From Verrucomicrobiales bacterium (lineage in GTDB: Bacteria; Verrucomicrobiota; Verrucomicrobiia; Limisphaerales; UBA9464), in contig JAIXUV010000298.1 of NCBI GenBank assembly GCA_027483345.1, forward strand, positions 1 to 43,130: a stretch of 43,130 nt of DNA, read 5' to 3'. Positions 33,497-41,345 of the stretch are shown piece by piece. Each line of letters opens with the position of its first letter. The stretch's first letter is position 1. Both the position numbers and the translations under genes were made by a program. The notes under the pieces are model-generated. The model saw nothing but the letters and a program-made list of their open reading frames with translations, ran no database searches and had not been told where the DNA came from.

Positions 33497-34477
33497 TCAT
33501 TCACCGAGGTACTTGGCCAAAGGCGGATGCAGCAGCTCCTGAACTTCCGGATCGGTCTGGTTGGTCGCGGTGACCAACGTGATCCCGGTGTCGACCTTGG
33601 CCTCCACCGGCTGGTTCCGGATGCGGGCGACGACGGTCTTCACGCCGAGGTAGCCCATGCGCATCGGATTCTGGACCACCAGGGCCTGGACATCGCCGGA
33701 CTTGAGGTCGGCCACGGACTGCGTGCCGGCGTCGAAGCCCACCACCTTCACCCGGCCTCCGCCCTGGCCGATCTCGCGGAGGGCCTTGGTGAGCGTGATG
33801 GTGATCGGTTCGCACGGGCAGAACACGCCGCTGAGGTCCTTGCCGTACCGGTTCATGAGGTTCTGTGCGGCCTGGAACGCGGTCTCACGGGTTGCCCCGG
33901 CGTACTGGTCGGCGGAAACCAGCTCGAGTCCCGGATGCTTCTTCAGGGCGTCGAGGAATCCGGCCTCGCGGGCTTCGGTGCTCGCGCTGCCGACCTGGTA
34001 GCGCAGCATCAGGATCTTGCCCCGGCCGCTCAACAGCCCGGCGAGGTGGTCGGCCGCCATCTGGCCGCCCTTGAAGTTGTCTGTCATCACCGAGGCCGCC
34101 GGGACATCCGAGTTCAGCGCCGAGTCGATGACCACGGTGGGGATGCCCGCCTTCTTGGCCGCCCGGACCGGTGCGATCAGGGCCTGGGCATCCAATGGCG
34201 CCAACACGATCCCGCTCACGCCTCGGGTGGTGAAGTTCTCTACCACCTGGATCTGCTGGTCGCGGTCGTCCTCACGCAACGGCCCCTTCCAGAACAGCTT
34301 CACCGGCGTGCCGGCGGCCTCCAACTCGCGCTGCGCCTTCACGGCCCCGGCGTGGATCGACTTCCAGAACTCGTGGGTGGTGCCCTTGGGGATGACGGCG
34401 ATGGTCAGCGGATCCGCGGCCCACAACGGGAGCGCGAGCATCCATGCGGCGACAGCCAGGCGGCGGAGGGAGATCAC
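33497..34477 (-). CDS. Sugar ABC transporter substrate-binding protein (RbsB-like)
   Basis: A 326-residue periplasmic binding protein of the ribose/LacI-like (Peripla_BP_4) class. The signal peptide covers residues 1 to about 20 (ending LPLWA). Fold markers are IAVIPKGTTHEFWKSIHAGAVKAQREL, VSGIVLAPLDAQALIAPVRAAKKAGIPTVVIDS, VMTDNFKGGQMAADHLA and VKVVGFDAG with MGYLGVKTVVA. It delivers a ligand, probably a sugar or polyol, to the transporter whose ATPase is encoded next. No regulator or catabolic gene is adjacent, so the ligand cannot be named. It is divergent from the M14-like gene. Confidence 0.92.
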   Translation of the reverse strand: MISLRRLAVAAWMLALPLWAADPLTIAVIPKGTTHEFWKSIHAGAVKAQRELEAAGTPVKLFWKGPLREDDRDQQIQVVENFTTRGVSGIVLAPLDAQALIAPVRAAKKAGIPTVVIDSALNSDVPAASVMTDNFKGGQMAADHLAGLLSGRGKILMLRYQVGSASTEAREAGFLDALKKHPGLELVSADQYAGATRETAFQAAQNLMNRYGKDLSGVFCPCEPITITLTKALREIGQGGGRVKVVGFDAGTQSVADLKSGDVQALVVQNPMRMGYLGVKTVVARIRNQPVEAKVDTGITLVTATNQTDPEVQELLHPPLAKYLGE

Positions 34478-34575
34478 GGGGCGAGACTAGGAACCGCAGG
34501 GCTGGGCATCAAGTGCCGGTCCGGGTCCGGAGGCTTCCTGTTTGCCTGTGGATCCGGACTCCGGAGACTTGGCTC

Positions 34576-35352
34576 GTGCAACGGCTCGGACGAAACCAGG
34601 GCGGGTATCATGGCGACCGGATCGACAGCGCCGCGGTCGTGGCCGGGATGCGCCGCGACGCCGCGCGGTGCGGATTCGTGGAGGAGGTGGTCGACGCCGA
34701 CGGCATCGAGTTGGTGTTCCTCAAGCGCGTCGGAGGCGGCGGTCCGCGGTTGTATCTCTCCGCCGGAATCCACGGCGACGAACCCGCCGCATTGCTGGCC
34801 TTGGCCGAACTACTGCGATGGGATGCCTGGCCCCTCGGCGCCGAACTTTGGATCTGCCCCTGTCTCAACCCGACCGGTTGCGCCCGAACCACCCGCGAGA
34901 ACGCAGCGGGCGTGGACCAGAACCGGGACTACCTCCATGGCCGCTCCCCCGAGGTCCGGGCCCACATCGCCTGGTTGGAGCGGCAGCCGCGGTTCGACCT
35001 CCACCTGTGCCTGCACGAGGATTGGGAATCCCATGGCTTCTACCTCTACGAGGTGAACCCGGACGGGCTTCCCACCGCTTCCGAGACGGTCATCGAAGCG
35101 GTTCGCGAGGTTTGTCCGGTCGACACCGGCGCCATCGTCGACGGCCGGGAGTCGGCCTTGCCTGGAATCCTCCGGCCACCGCTGGATCCGGCGTCCCGGC
35201 CGGAGTGGCCCGAGGCGTTCTGGATCCTCCAGAACAAGACGCGCCTCGGATACACCCTCGAAGGCCCCTCGGACTGGCCGATGGAAATTCGAGTCAACGG
35301 ACTGGTCCGCGCGGTCGAGGTGATCCTTGCCGGGATTCCCAGGGCGTCCTGA
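34576..35352 (+). CDS. M14-type metallopeptidase / deacylase-like protein
   Basis: A protein of about 258 residues with the zinc-carboxypeptidase (M14, MpaA/AstE-like) fold. The metal site is visible as SAGIHGDEPAAL (H and E of HxxE) with a later histidine in HLCLHEDWESHG. NPTGCARTTREN and VDQNRDY provide substrate-binding residues, and the catalytic glutamate probably lies in GYTLEGPSDWP. The start is uncertain; the GTG at 34576 gives a sensible N-terminus with GGAG a few bases upstream. The frame further upstream overlaps the divergent binding-protein gene. Substrates in the family include murein peptides and N-acyl amino acids, and nothing here selects between them. Confidence 0.78.
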   Translation: MQRLGRNQGGYHGDRIDSAAVVAGMRRDAARCGFVEEVVDADGIELVFLKRVGGGGPRLYLSAGIHGDEPAALLALAELLRWDAWPLGAELWICPCLNPTGCARTTRENAAGVDQNRDYLHGRSPEVRAHIAWLERQPRFDLHLCLHEDWESHGFYLYEVNPDGLPTASETVIEAVREVCPVDTGAIVDGRESALPGILRPPLDPASRPEWPEAFWILQNKTRLGYTLEGPSDWPMEIRVNGLVRAVEVILAGIPRAS

Positions 35353-35418
35353 ACGTCGGCCAACGCTGGGATGCGGTGGCGGGACGCCCAGATCAACCGG
35401 TGGCGATCTCCGGTAGGC

Positions 35419-35450
35419 TTGACGAAGCAGTTGTAAAACATAGTATTACA
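35419..35450 (+). promoter_or_regulatory. Promoter and probable autoregulatory operator of the toxin-antitoxin pair
   Basis: TTGACG (35419-35424) and TAGTAT (35441-35446) are separated by 16 bp, a good -35/-10 pair in an AT-rich island. An inverted repeat TGTAA (35432-35436) and TTACA (35446-35450) spans the -10 box, as expected for self-repression by the antitoxin. The expected start of transcription is only a few bases before, or at, the first ATG. Confidence 0.6.
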
Positions 35451-35452
35451 GG

Positions 35453-35680
35453 ATGATCAAGATGGTTACCAAGGTCGGCAATTCGCAGGGCATCATCTTC
35501 GACTCCGCCTTGATGGAGTTGGCCCACTTGAAGGTTGGCGACGAGCTCAACGTGGAGGTGCACGATGGAGGCACTCTCACCCTCACGCCCATACGGCCTT
35601 GTCCTCCGCGTGAAGAGGTGACCCGAGTCATCCAGTCCACGATGAAGGACTACGCCCGGACCATGAAGAAGCTCGCATGA
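35453..35680 (+). CDS. AbrB/MazE-type antitoxin
   Basis: A 75-residue swapped-hairpin AbrB-family protein. The N-terminal DNA-binding fold is clear in MVTKVGNSQGIIFDSALMELAHLKVGDELNVEV, and the C-terminal 30 residues form a charged toxin-binding tail. The first ATG (35453) lies almost at the predicted transcription start. An ATG at 35462 has AGGA at suitable spacing and may be the true start, giving 72 residues. The stop overlaps the toxin ATG as ATGA. It should neutralise the adjacent Doc-type toxin and repress the operon. AbrB-type rather than Phd-type partners for Doc are known but less typical. Confidence 0.85.
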   Translation: MIKMVTKVGNSQGIIFDSALMELAHLKVGDELNVEVHDGGTLTLTPIRPCPPREEVTRVIQSTMKDYARTMKKLA

Positions 35681-36096
35681 GGACCGGTCCCGAAAACTGC
35701 TTTCATCTGACGGTGGAGATTGTTCGGGAGATCCACGCCGCGGCCATCGCCAACTTCGGAGGGTCCGATGGATTGAGCGAGCCGGCCCTTCTGGAATCTG
35801 CCGTGGCGGCCCCGCGGGCAACCTACGGTGGCCGGTCGCCCTACGCGGACTTGGCCGAAATCGCGGCGGCGTACCTGTTCTACATCTGCCGAAACCATCC
35901 GTTCATCGATGGAAACAAGAGGGCCGCCCTAGGAGCCTGTCTGGTCTTCCTTCGGCTCACTGGTGTTGAACCCGAGGCGGACGGCCCCGCCTGGGAGCAG
36001 CTCACCATGGACGTCGCCGGCAGCCTCTTGGACCGGGAACAGACCACCGCCCGGCTCCGGCAATTGCTGCCCGCGGTCCATCCGTCGGCCACCTGA
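35677..36096 (+). CDS. Doc-type Fic-fold toxin
   Basis: A 139-residue Fic-superfamily protein of the death-on-curing type. The catalytic motif is HPFIDGNKR (residues 74-82), matching HxFx(D/N)GNKR with the Doc-type NK in place of the second Gly of true Fic AMP-transferases. The preceding helices contain LTVEIVREIH and GLSEPALLESAVAAPRATY, the usual Doc N-terminus. Doc toxins phosphorylate elongation factor Tu and stop translation. The gene overlaps the antitoxin by the ATGA junction, and all key residues are intact. No mobile element flanks the pair. Confidence 0.92.
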   Translation: MRTGPENCFHLTVEIVREIHAAAIANFGGSDGLSEPALLESAVAAPRATYGGRSPYADLAEIAAAYLFYICRNHPFIDGNKRAALGACLVFLRLTGVEPEADGPAWEQLTMDVAGSLLDREQTTARLRQLLPAVHPSAT

Positions 36097-36266
36097 GTCG
36101 AACGCGGACGCCGAGCCCCAACGCCCGCCCGGTGTGGTTTCAGATGTCGGGTGAGCGGTCCCGCGGCGCCTTCTCTTTGAGCCGTCAAATCCGGCGGCGT
36201 TCCGATGGTGCCTCCCTGCCTTCACGGCAGAACTGGCACCTGTTGCCGTTTTCGACAGGTCTCCAC

Positions 36267-36335
36267 AACGTGTCGAATGAATCCGTCTTCTTCGACACGT
36301 TCCGCTGATTGCGGCCGCACACGTTGGAACACGTT
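36267..36335. repeat. AACGTGT/ACACGTT inverted and direct repeats
   Basis: Perfect 11-bp arms AACGTGTCGAA (36267-36277) and TTCGACACGTT (36291-36301) with a 13-bp centre. ACACGTT recurs in direct orientation at 36319-36325 and 36329-36335, and a partial TTCGACA lies at 36251-36257. Clustered half-sites of this kind suggest a protein-binding region or the remains of one. Confidence 0.55.
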
Positions 36336-36463
36336 CGCCGAGCCGCCCCCACCTCCGGGTAGGAGTCGAGGTGACGAGACTCTCGCCAAAGGGATCCAAA
36401 TCCCCCGACGCCGATTCTCAAAGGGGCCGCTGCGATCCTCCGGAACCCAGCGGAAGAGATGGG

Positions 36464-36599
36464 CACGCGGAGGCGCGGAGGCCGCGGAGGAAAAGAGGGA
36501 AGGTGCGAATGGCTCGACGCGGAACCGGATTCCGAATGGTGACCGACGTCGTTGGTCCCGGAAACCCTGTCTCCCTTCGCGTCTTGGCGGGTTCGCGTG
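36464..36599. repeat. Palindromic repeat element, copy 1
   Basis: It begins CACGCG with three GCGGAGG units (36467, 36475, 36484) followed by AAAAGAGGGA. It ends in an inverted, diverged counterpart (TCTCCCTTCGCG at about 36570, then GTCTTGGCGGGTTCGCGTG). Both halves fit a loose ACGC(R)RAG-CGC(R)RAG pattern. A second such element lies at 39218-39317. Confidence 0.5.
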
Positions 36600-36804
36600 A
36601 GGCCGCTCTTCGTTCTGGAACTCCCGGGACGGCTGGATCCGCCCATTCGCCCCAGCCGGCCATCGCGGTGATGCTGGAGAAGCACGGGATCGCCTGCGAC
36701 CGGGTGTACGGATCGGGCTGGAATGGGTTTGGGCTTGGGGTGTCCCCGAGTGGTTCGATCCAGCGGTTGCCGTCGGTCCGGCATTCGTTCTGACTCGGCA
36801 TCCC

Positions 36805-37704
36805 ATGTGGAAGTGGTTCTCCCGATTGGTGGTCGTCCTGGCGCTCCTGCTGGCCTGCGTCCGCATCGCCGACCTGGTTTCCCGACGTGGTCCGCAGCTG
36901 CCGCCGGTGCCTGCGGACAACGTCTATCCGCGCCTGCTGGCCGCGGCTGGGGCGATGGAGATTCCAAGCGGCGACGTCTCCATGATGACCGAGACGGAGG
37001 TGCGACGCCTTTCCGCCGCGAACCGGGACCGCCTTCTGCTCGTCCACGTCGACGTGCGGGGTGAATCCGGTGTTCCCCTGTCCACGACCCGCGGATGGGT
37101 GGAAACCCACGCGGTGGAGCAGCGGAGCTTCAAGCGCCTGGCCGCGGCCTTGGGGGTCCAGGCCCGGGCCGAGGAGCTCGAGGGGAGGACGAACGGCGTC
37201 GCCGCGGCGTGGCTCGACCTGTTGCTTCTCGGACCGGCCATGTCGCGGTCCGGAATCCTTTCCGATTCCCTCAATGGGCTGGCCTTGGAATCGGTGGGCC
37301 TGATGGGGCTTCGCCCGCTGGTTCCCTGCCTGGATGCCGCCTTCTGCCGTTCGGCCGCCCAGGACTTGGAGAAGCTGGAGGTACGGAGGGACGCGCTGAC
37401 CCGGGTGCTGGAAACGGAGGCGAACTGGTCCCGGGTCTCATTCGGGCTGGTGGACGTGCTTGGAAACCGGATCCGCGGCTCCGGGAAGGCGCGCAGGGAA
37501 GCGGACTTCGCCCAACGGCATCATCCGGTGGTCCGTCGGACCCGCCTGCTGGCGCTGCAGTTGGCCGCACGGGCGTTGGAATTGGAGCGGGGCACCCCGG
37601 TGAAGACGGCCGAAGAGGTGGTGCCGGCAGTGCTGAAGGCGGTTCCGTTGGATCCCGAGTCGGGCAAACCCCTGGAACTTCCGACGACGATCCGGGGCGG
37701 TTGA
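36805..37704 (+). CDS. Membrane-anchored protein of unknown function
   Basis: A 299-residue protein with one N-terminal transmembrane helix ([19 protein letters not shown], about 4-22) and a largely helical extracytoplasmic remainder. The region from 90 to 290 is rich in Leu, Ala, Arg and Glu. The C-terminus carries [21 protein letters not shown], a 'DP.SGKPL' motif found near the ends of various uncharacterised planctomycete and verrucomicrobial proteins. No known domain is recognised. The start at 36805 places the helix directly after the initiating Met. The HerA-like ATPase gene begins 35 bp downstream on the same strand, so the two may be co-transcribed. Confidence 0.65.
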   Translation: MWKWFSRLVVVLALLLACVRIADLVSRRGPQLPPVPADNVYPRLLAAAGAMEIPSGDVSMMTETEVRRLSAANRDRLLLVHVDVRGESGVPLSTTRGWVETHAVEQRSFKRLAAALGVQARAEELEGRTNGVAAAWLDLLLLGPAMSRSGILSDSLNGLALESVGLMGLRPLVPCLDAAFCRSAAQDLEKLEVRRDALTRVLETEANWSRVSFGLVDVLGNRIRGSGKARREADFAQRHHPVVRRTRLLALQLAARALELERGTPVKTAEEVVPAVLKAVPLDPESGKPLELPTTIRGG

Positions 37705-37739
37705 TTTGCCGGGATTTTCCCGGACCCTTCTCCCGTCAC

Positions 37740-39200
37740 ATGAGCGACCCGATTCCCTTCGCCCGCGCCGGTTCGGAAGACCTGTTCCTTTTCCCGGAGA
37801 TGGCGAACCGCCACGGGTTGATCGCCGGGGCCACCGGGACGGGCAAGACCGTCACGCTCCAGACTCTCGCCGAGTCGTTCAGCCGACGTGGCATTCCGGT
37901 GTTCCTCGCCGACGTCAAAGGCGACCTCTCCGGACTGGGCCTGCCCGGCGGCGGCTCGGCCAAGGCCGCGGAACGGATCCAGTCGCTTGGCTTGGCCGAC
38001 TGGAGACCGGAAGCCGTCCCGGTGACCTTCTGGGACGTGTTCGGCGAGCGGGGACATCCGGTGAGGGCGACGCTTTCCGAGATGGGACCGCTGTTGCTGT
38101 CCCGGCTGCTCGGCCTGAACGAGACCCAGGCCGGGGTGTTGCAGATCGCCTTCCGGCTCGCCGACGACGAGAACCTCCTGCTGCTCGACCTCAAGGATCT
38201 CCGAGCCCTCCTGGAGCACGTGGGAAGCCGGTCCGCGGAACTCACCACGCGCTACGGCAACGTCTCCGCGGCGAGCCTCGGGGCGATCCAGCGGGGGCTG
38301 CTGACCCTCGAATCGCAGGGCGGAGACCGCTTCTTCGGCGAGCCCGCTCTCGACTTCGAAGACCTGCTCCAGGCGGTGGACGGCCGAGGTGTGGTCCACC
38401 TGCTGGCCGCCGACCGTCTCATGCAGGCTCCGAAGCTCTACGCGACTTTCCTGCTGTGGATGCTGAGCGAGCTGTTCGAGCGGTTGCCCGAGGTGGGCGA
38501 CCAGCCCCAGCCGAAGCTGGTGTTCTTCTTCGACGAGGCGCATCTGCTCTTCAGCGACCTGCCGCCGGTCATTCAGGAGAAGGTCGAGCAGGTGGTGCGG
38601 TTGATCCGGTCCAAGGGCGTGGGCGTGTACTTCGTGACCCAGAATCCGCGGGACATCCCGGAGCGGGTCCTTGCCCAGTTGGGCAACCGGGTCCAGCACG
38701 CGTTGCGCGCCTTCACGCCGTCGGAACAGCGGGCCGTGCGGGCCGCGGCGGACAGCTTCCGTCCCAATCCCCGACTCGACACGGCGGCCGCGATCACCGA
38801 GCTGGCCGTCGGTGAGGCGCTGGTCAGCGTGCTCGACGGACGGGGACAGCCCACGGTCGTCGAACGGGCGTTCATCCATCCGCCGCGCTCGCGCATCGGT
38901 CCCGCGGACGACGCGGAACGGGCCCGACTCATGGCGGGATCCCTGGTGGCCGGCGTGTACGAACGCGCGGTGGACCGGGAATCCGCCTACGAGCAACTGC
39001 GTCGGTCGGTGGAATCCAAGGCGACCTCCGCGGCGATTCCAGAGCGGGGCGCAAGTGGGCGGGGTGGGGGACGGGTGCGGGATACCCTGGTCGAGACGAT
39101 GGCCAAGACCGCGGTCCGTAGCGCCGCCACCGCGGTGGCCGGGGCCCTCGTCCGTGGATTGCTGGGCAGCCTGCTCGGCGGCACGCGACGCCGTCGCTGA
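37740..39200 (+). CDS. HerA-like/DUF853 AAA+ ATPase (YjgR-like)
   Basis: A 486-residue P-loop ATPase of the HerA/FtsK superfamily with the DUF853 (YjgR) pattern. The N-terminus [30 protein letters not shown] carries Walker A at residues 30-37. [43 protein letters not shown], Walker [13 protein letters not shown], and [30 protein letters not shown] follow. A Gly/Arg-rich linker and a C-terminal hydrophobic helix (about 460-482) end the protein. The exact role of this subfamily is unknown; a DNA-translocating or helicase activity is inferred from the fold. The start is the ATG at 37740. Confidence 0.92.
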   Translation: MSDPIPFARAGSEDLFLFPEMANRHGLIAGATGTGKTVTLQTLAESFSRRGIPVFLADVKGDLSGLGLPGGGSAKAAERIQSLGLADWRPEAVPVTFWDVFGERGHPVRATLSEMGPLLLSRLLGLNETQAGVLQIAFRLADDENLLLLDLKDLRALLEHVGSRSAELTTRYGNVSAASLGAIQRGLLTLESQGGDRFFGEPALDFEDLLQAVDGRGVVHLLAADRLMQAPKLYATFLLWMLSELFERLPEVGDQPQPKLVFFFDEAHLLFSDLPPVIQEKVEQVVRLIRSKGVGVYFVTQNPRDIPERVLAQLGNRVQHALRAFTPSEQRAVRAAADSFRPNPRLDTAAAITELAVGEALVSVLDGRGQPTVVERAFIHPPRSRIGPADDAERARLMAGSLVAGVYERAVDRESAYEQLRRSVESKATSAAIPERGASGRGGGRVRDTLVETMAKTAVRSAATAVAGALVRGLLGSLLGGTRRRR

Positions 39201-39217
39201 GCGTGGATCGGAGAGGG

Positions 39218-39317
39218 CTCACGCAAAGCCGCAAAGCCGCTGGGGAGGGGGAGAGAAGCCGCTGAGGTGTTCCGATGGCAGACGCCATTCAGCGGCGCCT
39301 TGCCGTATCTGCGTGAG
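39218..39317. repeat. Palindromic repeat element, copy 2
   Basis: Perfect terminal arms CTCACGCA (39218-39225) and TGCGTGAG (39310-39317). The left half has a tandem GCAAAGCC (39223-39230, 39231-39238) followed by a GGGGAGGGGGAGA stretch; the right half is its diverged inverse. It resembles the element at 36464-36599 in order and base pattern. Confidence 0.55.
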
Positions 39318-39397
39318 GTCCGTCCGTGGGTCCGGGGTCGGGGAATGGAGAGGAGCCCGAAGCGTGGCCGTCGCGGCTGCCGGTGACGGAAAATCAT

Positions 39398-39419
39398 GAA
39401 TCACGGATCCGGAATCACG
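39398..39419. repeat. GAATCACG direct repeat
   Basis: GAATCACG occurs at 39398-39405 and 39412-39419, a 14-bp period with GGATCCG between. It sits in the spacer before the small membrane-protein gene. Its significance is unknown. Confidence 0.45.
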
Positions 39420-39473
39420 AATGCGTTCCCGTCTTCGGGTTTTCCGTTGGCAGGCCGTTCTCCGAGGGGTTCG

Positions 39474-39851
39474 ATGACCACGATGAAAACCGCGATGGCC
39501 GTGGTGGCGGGCTATGTTGTCTGGACCCTGCTCTGGTTGATCGGCAACCAAAGCCTGATCGCCGCCGGGTGGTTGCCGAAGGATCCCCGGCTGAAGGTGG
39601 AGTCCATGGCGGGCCTCGCCGGTCTGCTGGCGCTGTCGATCGCGTGTTCCGTTTCCGGCGGTGCCTTGGCGCGGCGCCTCGCGAAGGAATCTCGGACCGC
39701 CGTTCCCATCCTCGCGGGACTGCTGCTCGTGACCGGCCTCGGCGTGCAATGGTCGATCCGGGAGCTGATGCCGGTCTGGTACCACCTTGTGTTCCTGTTG
39801 CTCCTGATCCCTTCCACCTGCGCCGGTGCCTTCGCGGCCAGCAAGAATTGA
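39474..39851 (+). CDS. Small four-helix membrane protein
   Basis: A 125-residue protein with about four transmembrane helices: residues 6-24 (MAVVAGYVVWTLLWLIGN), 45-63, 77-94 and 101-118. The ends are short and charged, and there is no recognised domain. An ATG three codons downstream (39483) is an alternative start. The open frame upstream runs through the GAATCACG repeat and is not coding-like. It stands alone between the repeat-bearing spacer and the paralog operon. Confidence 0.6.
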   Translation: MTTMKTAMAVVAGYVVWTLLWLIGNQSLIAAGWLPKDPRLKVESMAGLAGLLALSIACSVSGGALARRLAKESRTAVPILAGLLLVTGLGVQWSIRELMPVWYHLVFLLLLIPSTCAGAFAASKN

Positions 39852-40040
39852 CCGCGAGACGGGCCTTTAGGGGCCGGACGGTTGGATTCGACTTTCGGCG
39901 CAGCCGATGCCGCCGAGGCCCATTCAGTCTTTCCTCCGGCGGTCCGACACCTTCATCCTCCCCAGCGATTCCCCGGGCCGAACGAACGCCGATTCTGAAC
40001 CGAAGGCCCCGTGGGGAGTCGAAGCGAGGTCCCGCATGCG

Positions 40041-41345
40041 ATGAAGTCCTCCAAGCTCATTCCGGTGCTCGTGTCTGTGAACCTCGTCCTCGCAGGGGTC
40101 GCGGTGTGGCAACGCCTCGGCAAATCCAGTGGCGAGGCTACAGAAGCTCCCTCAGGCACCACCTCCCGGGAAACCGCGGACGAAGCTTCCGTCTCCTCCT
40201 CCGGCGCCACCGGGAGCCAGGTCGTCGAGAAGGCCGGCTTCTCCTATCGGGACCTGCTATCGACGGATCTCCGGAAGTACATCGAGCGACTCCGGGCAGT
40301 GGAATGTCCGGAGCCCACGGTGCGGGACATCATCCTGGCCGAGGTGGACCGGCGGTTCGCGGCGCGCGAGGCGGCGCTGGCCTTGCATCGGCATCAGCAG
40401 AATCCGTGGGATCCGGCGCCGCCCAACGGGGGGCGGAGCTGGGCCAAGTGGAACCAGCTGCGGGAGCTGCGCACGGAGAAGCAGGCCTTGGTGAAGGAGC
40501 TTCTGGGGATCGACATCCCGCTGGGGTTGCCCAATTGGACCAACGACCGGGATGGCAACTTCGAGGCGGCGATGGCCTTGATCCCGGAAGCGAAGCGGCA
40601 GGCCGCCCGTGAACTGCTGGAGAAGTACCGGGATCGCCGGCGGGAACTCCAGGAGAAGACCTTCGGCTACCTGCTTCCCGAGGATGCGGAGGAGTACCTG
40701 AAGAACACCCGCGAACGGCGGCAGGAACTGGAGAAGCTGCTGGGCAAGGAGACGCTGGAGGATTTCGAGATCGCGGCGTCGCAGACCGGGATCGCGCTCC
40801 GCGAGAAGCTTGCCGGGTTCGACCTGACCGACGCCGAACGCCGAGCGATCTTCCGTGCTCGGCTCGAGGTGGATGAGCTTCAGGTTCCCGGAACCGTGGT
40901 CGGTCGGAGTCCGGAGGCGGCCGAGGAGACGGAGCGATTGCAGGCGGCGGCCGAGCAGCGTACCCAGCAACAGGTGGCCGATGTCAGGGCCGCGATGACC
41001 CCGGAGCGCCAGGCCGAATTCGACCGTGTCCAGGATCCCGCCTACCGCAACCTGCTCCAGCAGGTGAACCGCACAGGCCTTCCCCGTGAGACCGCGCTGC
41101 AGCTCTATGATTTCTCGCGCGGCCTGCGCAATGAGCTGAACACCCTGTTGACCCAACCCGGCACCGATCCGGCGCAGCGGCAGGCGTTGATCCAGCAATT
41201 CCGCGCCGATTCGGAGCAGCGGCTGAAGCAGATGATCGGCGAGGATGCTTTCCGGCAGTTGGGTGCCGGAGGACGCATTCCCGGTCTTCCCAACTTCCAG
41301 CCCGAACAGTTGCTCAACCGCTACGGAATCCCACCCAGGCCATGA
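40041..41345 (+). CDS. Membrane-anchored repeat-family protein, paralog 1
   Basis: A 434-residue protein with a single N-terminal membrane anchor (LIPVLVSVNLVLAGVAVW, about 6-23), a low-complexity Ser/Thr linker to about residue 65, and a long charged, alpha-helical, probably coiled body. A conserved block at 76-110 (DLRKYIERLRAVECPEPTVRDIILAEVDRRFAARE) is nearly identical in position and sequence to the next gene. The C-terminal half shares FDRVQDP and an oligomer-like Gln/Arg/Glu composition with it. No known domain is recognised. The stop codon overlaps the next ATG as ATGA. The family appears to be an uncharacterised extracytoplasmic protein set, possibly of helical Spy-like fold; that comparison is a guess. 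Confidence 0.75.
   Translation: MKSSKLIPVLVSVNLVLAGVAVWQRLGKSSGEATEAPSGTTSRETADEASVSSSGATGSQVVEKAGFSYRDLLSTDLRKYIERLRAVECPEPTVRDIILAEVDRRFAAREAALALHRHQQNPWDPAPPNGGRSWAKWNQLRELRTEKQALVKELLGIDIPLGLPNWTNDRDGNFEAAMALIPEAKRQAARELLEKYRDRRRELQEKTFGYLLPEDAEEYLKNTRERRQELEKLLGKETLEDFEIAASQTGIALREKLAGFDLTDAERRAIFRARLEVDELQVPGTVVGRSPEAAEETERLQAAAEQRTQQQVADVRAAMTPERQAEFDRVQDPAYRNLLQQVNRTGLPRETALQLYDFSRGLRNELNTLLTQPGTDPAQRQALIQQFRADSEQRLKQMIGEDAFRQLGAGGRIPGLPNFQPEQLLNRYGIPPRP

Larger units (their letters stand above)
36097..36804. other. 708-bp geneless region with repeats
   Basis: Several open frames cross this stretch but none shows domain similarity or a good start. It contains an 11-bp inverted repeat with extra ACACGTT copies (36267-36335) and a palindromic GCGGAGG-type element (36464-36599), both listed separately. 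It may be a former gene or an insertion-prone spacer. I see no transposase remnant. Confidence 0.5.

Noticed and set aside
36371-36793. A 140-codon plus-strand frame in the geneless stretch
   Set aside because: It runs through the palindromic repeat element and has no recognised similarity.
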